Origin: Anticarsia gemmatalis
Lineage: Eukaryota > Arthropoda > Insecta > Lepidoptera > Erebidae
Direction: 5' to 3'
NCBI RefSeq assembly: GCF_050436995.1
Contig: NC_134757.1
Span: forward strand, 6,770,501 to 6,834,500
DNA length: 64,000 bases
Made by a program: the position numbers and the translations under genes. Below the pieces are notes generated by a model, which ran no database searches, was not told where the DNA came from, and was given only the letters and a program-made list of their open reading frames with translations. Below are positions 59,703-64,000 of this stretch, piece after piece (position 1 is the first letter of the stretch; each line of letters opens with the position of its first letter).

Positions 59703-62700
59703 TCATCGCGGCTCCTCCTTCTTGAGCAGGTCGAGCGGCGCCAGCGGGGCCAGCGGCGGCGCCAGAGGCGCCAGTGGCGCCAGCGAGCCGTGCGCGCCCA
59801 GCGGCGCCAGCGGCGCGTGGCCGCCCAGCCCGCGGTGCAGCATCGGGCTGGACTTGAGCTGCTGGTGGTGCGCGTACGCGCTCAGCATCTTGGCGCGGTC
59901 CTCCTCGGCGCGGATGGCCGCCTCCACCAGCGGCGCGAAGCGCATGTGCTGCAGCGGGTCGAAGGCGCGGTACGGGTCCCAGGGCGGCGGCGGCGGGTAG
60001 GCGGGCAGCGAGGGCGGCGGGTGGCGCGGCGGCTCCTTGCGCTCGTCCTTGGGCGCGTCGGGCGCGCCGTTGCGCAGCGGCGAGCGCGTGCGCACCCGCT
60101 CCAGCTCGCGCTCGCGCTGGTCGCGCTGCTCGCGGGCCTTGCGGCGCTCGCGCTCCTCCCGCTCGCGCCGCTCCCGCTCGTCGCGCTCGCGGCGCGCGCG
60201 CTCGCGCTCGTCGTGGTCGCGGCGCGCGTCGGGCGCGGGCGGCGCGGGCGGGCGCACGGCGCGCCAGGCGTCGTGCAGCGCGCCCACGGCGCCCAGCGGC
60301 GGCGCGTGGTGCACGCCGTGGAGCGACGACGACAGCGCCAGTTCGCGCCCGTACGCCGACAGGCCGAAGGGGCCCGCGGCGCCGGGGTAGGCCCCGGGCC
60401 CGTAGCGGCCGAACGGCGACACCCCTGAAACGCGCACGGCTCGGTGAGAGGCTGCGAGCGCGGGGTCGGGTCCGGCGGAGGGGCGCCGGAGCGTACCTAG
60501 GTGCGGGTGGTGCGGCAGGTACGGCGACGGTGGCAGCTCGTAGGGGGAGCGATAGGCCGGCGGAGGCGGCGCGGGCGCAGGGAAGGCCCGAAGCTTGTCT
60601 TTGTCCGCGCTGGCTGCCGTCACGGAGCCGCCACCGGTCTTCTCCTTCTGTTGATGGTTGTAGATCTCCCAGGCGATCCTGACGTGCATCGCGTTCCATT
60701 TCCCAGTTTTCTGTGTGAAAGATTAAATATAACTTAGAAGATGTACAACAGCGCTCGGCTAGTGTGCGAGCACATTAGATAATCAAAAGATAAAAAGAGA
60801 AGCATGCATGAGTAAAGAAGTGCTAAGAAGGAGACCTACCGCAACAGCGGGACGTGGTGGTGGTTTAGAGGCGGAGTCGCTTGCGGCTGACACTACGGGC
60901 TGTTAACATTATGCGATGCAGAGTTAATGACTGTAGCAACTCAAATATAAAATAAGCATAAGCTATAATTAGAAAAATTGTAAGTAAAGAAATGAATAAA
61001 ATTATTGTGATATGAGTAACATGTATAGGATTACATTATGCTAGTTTTAAGTTAGTAGAAATTCTATACTATACTACTAACATTTAAAGTCACAGTCTAA
61101 ATAACGATGTAATTAGGATTGTTCATAGCAAACATTACTATTTACACCAATTACTAATTAGTAAACATCGATTTACAAAATTAAGGGCAGGTTTTAACGA
61201 CTTACGGATGAGTGCCGGATAGTCTATCCGTTAGAAATTAACAAATGCTCTATCTATGAAAACAACTGTTAAAATCCTTCGGTTATCGAATCATTACTTA
61301 TCTGGAGATGGCGAAATCGGTCTTAAATATATGAACCAATCGATAGCGGCACGCATACCTTCGGCGCATAAGCGGTGATCGGCGCGGGAGGCACGTACGG
61401 ACCCGTCGGATGGAGGAGACTGGAAGAGTACGGGTAGCCGAGGCCGAGACCGGTGCGATATAACGACGACATTTTTCCAACATCCTTGAACTGAAATCAT
61501 ACACGCAAACGATCACATAACGTACGAACGTTTATATATTTTAAAGTCACAAGCGTCACAAACGCTCACGACGCAAACAAGGCCGTAGGTATCGGTAGAT
61601 GAACGAGTATAGCGGAGATAACTTACGAGAGGCGCGTGGGGCGCGTGGGGCGCGTGCGGCGCGTGTGGCGCGTGGGGCGCGTGGGGCGCGTGCGGCGCGT
61701 GGGGCGCGTGCGGCACCAGCAGCTGGTGCGGGTGCGGCGCGTGCGGCACGGGCGGCGCGTGCGGCGCGTGCGGCGCGTGCGCGGGGTGCTGGTGCACGTG
61801 CGTGTGCTGGTGCTGGTGCTGGTGGTGGTGCATCTCCGTGCGCACGCCCGACACGGCGCCCGCCGCCGCCAGGAACCGGTTGTCCAGCTCTCGCCGCAGC
61901 AGATCCGCGCCGGGGCCTGAAATATAGCGTACCGCGTTTGTAAAAGATAAATTAAAAAAAAATAACTATCCGAATCTCTCCCGGTGTCGTTTGGTTTCGT
62001 TTAGGGTCATTCGGCACCGGTGACTCACGTGACGAACGTTAGAAGACTTACTGCTTTGGAACAACGATTCCGCAGAGAACGGGTTGGGGTTAGGCGGCGC
62101 GAGAGGAGCCCCGAACAGCGGAGGAGCGGGAGCGAAGCCCGACGTCCTGTCCGCACCCGTCGGCCTGCTAAGAGATAAACGAGGTTTAAAATACAGAGTC
62201 GCATCATATTATAGAGTAATTCTATTTACGTGTAACATTGTTATGTTGGTCCCTCACAGTCCGGATGCGTTCATCCGGTTAAATTTTCTTTCTTTTCATA
62301 TTTTTGTGTCTATCCACCACAAAACACTCTACTATTTGTACTCACGTTACACCCCAGTGCGCAGGCGGTTTGGCACTGGAACTGATGCTAGGGACAGTCG
62401 GAACTGGTGCTAGCGAATGAGTAAGATGTGGTTGAGTAGGTGCCGCCGGAGTTGGCGTCGGTGCTGCCAGGGGGGCCGACAGAGCTGCTCCTAGCGGCCC
62501 TCCTAAAGGAGCGCCTAGCGGAGTTCCCAGTGGACCGACTAAAGCCGATGAAAGAGGCGCGCTCAGCGAAGACGGCATTGGACCCTGCAGATTATCAGAT
62601 TTATATAATTACACATGAATGAGAAACATTGATAAATTCAAAGTAGTTAATTGCGGTATATTTTTAAGAACAGGATGTGTAATTAATAAAGATTTTACCG

Positions 62701-64000
62701 ATAGAGGTGTGGGTAATGGAGTTGCGAGCGGGGCAGCCAGCGGCGCTACGAGGGACGACACCGAAGCCGCCACGGACGCAGGCGTGCTACGCGACAAACT
62801 GCTGATGTTGCTGCTGAAATCAATGGTAATATGTGTAAGTCTAATTTTATTTTATTTACTTTTGTGTTTTACTTGTAATTTCGGGAATGGTGAGGTCAGT
62901 TTCTCGAATAAAGCTTTATTGTATTTATTTGAACAAGGGCATTATGAAAATCATTGAAAGGCATTATGAAAATCATTGAAGGCCCTTTGTTATTCAACAG
63001 AACAAGTTGTGCGAATTAATAACGATTATAAATTGAAAGGTGGTGCACCTGAAACTCTCTCGCTCCCGACTGGGGCTGTGACCACGTGGCGAGTACGAGA
63101 GCGCCGCGCCCGCCGCGCCAGTGGAACCCGGCGTGTGAGGTCGCACACCTTTTGGTGTTTTCGGTGCTACGAGCGGCGAAGCAGATAGACTTGTTCTCTG
63201 TAGCAATACACACATAACACATTATATAATGAGCATAGTTAAAGGAAACGGTTTTTGATAGATTTTTTTGTAACCAGCAAAATTAAAATCTTACCGTGTC
63301 AGCAGAGTTTCTTGGTGAAGCAGCAGCAGGAGGAAGATAAGGACTATGTTGCAATGAAGGGGCATATGGTGCGTAAAGGGTAGGATACGACGAGCCTGAA
63401 TACACGGCCGGCGGCGGGTAGCCGTTGGAGGCCAGGGTGGATGTGACCGAAGGGCTTTCAGTTCGTGATGGCAATTCGCTCGATGACATTGGAATTTGCC
63501 TCGAGTCTACGATAGGCGGTGCTAGGGGATGACTGCTGCTACCACTGCTATTTGTTGGCACAGGTGTCACGTTAGTAGGGGGACAACTAGACGTAGGTAA
63601 CTGTTCAACTTGATTGCTTGGTAGATGTGAAGACACAGGTGGCGCTATAGAAGTCGGTTGTAATGGAACATTAAGACCTGGATGTGATTTAAGGCTCGGG
63701 GTGAAAGAAGACATCGTGGTACTTGCGGTTGAAGCTAAAGACAAGGGTGGCCCTATATGATTAGGTATAGATGTCGCTAAGGAACTGGGTGTGTTGACGG
63801 GGAGATGACTTGACAGGCTCGTAACGGAATGGCTGTTTACGGGATGACTCATGTGAGTAACAGTTGGTTGACTTGCCGTTGAAGATTGGATATGGCTTAT
63901 GTGATTAGATATACTGAAAGGTGTTAGATGCGAAGGCCGAGTGGCATATGAAGGTTGAACGGAATGTTTCTGTAAACTCGATTGACTCTGGTAAGGTATT
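59703..64000 (-). CDS. tay (AUTS2): AUTS2 / tay bridge homologue, C-terminal part; 5' end beyond right edge
   Basis: Nuclear regulator. Human AUTS2 joins PRC1.3/1.5-type Polycomb complexes and turns them toward activation; fly tay bridge acts in brain development and EGFR signalling. Exons, minus strand: 64000-63295 (continues right), 63197-63049, 62813-62699, 62584-62346, 62167-62052, 61916-61627, 61490-61359, 60899-60840, 60710-59703. Phases agree and give 937 residues in the window. Diagnostic blocks: a Ser/Pro/Thr-rich region; SYSPRGHSPSRERES; PNPFSAESLFQS; the AUTS2 signature LLRRELDNRFL followed by VRTEMHHHQHQHQHTHVHQH; an (APH)n tract; FKDVGKMSSLYRTG; and GKWNAMHVRIAWEIYNHQQK, very like human GKWCAMHVHVAWQIYHHQQ. 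After these come a long Glu/Arg/Asp mixed-charge run and a Pro-rich tail ending LDLLKKEEPR. Frames on the opposite strand here are GC-driven shadows. Retention of a 72-nt stretch inside the last exon (junction near 60434-60505) is undecided. Confidence 0.92.
61633..61790 (-). repeat. (Ala-Pro-His)n coding tandem repeat in AUTS2 homologue
   Basis: A 9-bp-unit GC-rich tandem array (plus-strand unit GGCGCGTG plus one base) encodes about a dozen APH triplets in the exon after the His-rich AUTS2 motif. Repeat number is likely variable. Confidence 0.8.

Noticed and set aside
59638..60428. Long GC-rich frames on both strands over the AUTS2 last exon, including 349 and 212 codons
   Set aside because: Shadows: Arg/Ala/Pro-rich products of a GC-rich coding exon. 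The true frame is fixed by GKWNAMHVRIAWEIYNHQQ and upstream exon phase.
61599..61943. Plus-strand Gly/Ala/Arg and Val/Arg frames
   Set aside because: Opposite strand of the (APH)n-coding exon; no independent support.

Overview
This is nuclear DNA from a moth, and probably a noctuid-like lepidopteran. It is AT-rich, has long introns with GT/AG borders, and carries dispersed repeats I associate with Lepidoptera. I rebuilt six protein-coding genes by joining exons at splice sites and checking reading phase. All protein names come from recognising the translated sequence; no database search was run.

Layout. The left two thirds (1 to about 43,600) is a neuropeptide locus on the minus strand. It holds two paralogous allatostatin-C-type precursor genes in tandem. 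AstC has a promoter and 5' UTR exon near 12.4-12.6 kb and coding exons at 4283-4369 and 3203-3336; its mature-peptide exon lies off the left edge. AstCC is complete (coding exons 41716-41630, 39595-39434 and 36712-36629) with a TATA-containing promoter region near 43.5 kb. The intergenic DNA between them contains a head-to-tail duplication of a 4,998-bp unit (20722-25719 and 25720-30717). No difference was seen between the copies, and each carries the same dead Tc1-like element.

The right third is gene-dense. RNPS1 (plus strand, 47.2-49.0 kb; its ATG is split by an intron) converges on Rad17 (minus, 49.6-52.1 kb). Two TA- or TAA-flanked terminal-inverted-repeat elements follow, one of them containing a nested Helitron-like repeat. 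Next is NDUFS7 (plus, 55.3-56.5 kb), then about 3 kb without a recognised gene, then the 3' part of an AUTS2/tay-bridge homologue (minus, 59.7 kb to the right edge). That last gene is GC-rich where it encodes low-complexity sequence.

How the genes relate. AstC and AstCC are secreted peptide hormones that arose by gene duplication and remain neighbours. The four right-hand genes are housekeeping or chromatin genes (mRNA surveillance and splicing, checkpoint clamp loading, respiratory complex I, Polycomb-associated transcription) with no evident functional link. The remaining sequence is intron or intergenic DNA with transposon relics, including a 5S-rRNA-derived SINE, an RTE-like reverse-transcriptase tail, Helitron-like repeats and CTACG-rich islands.
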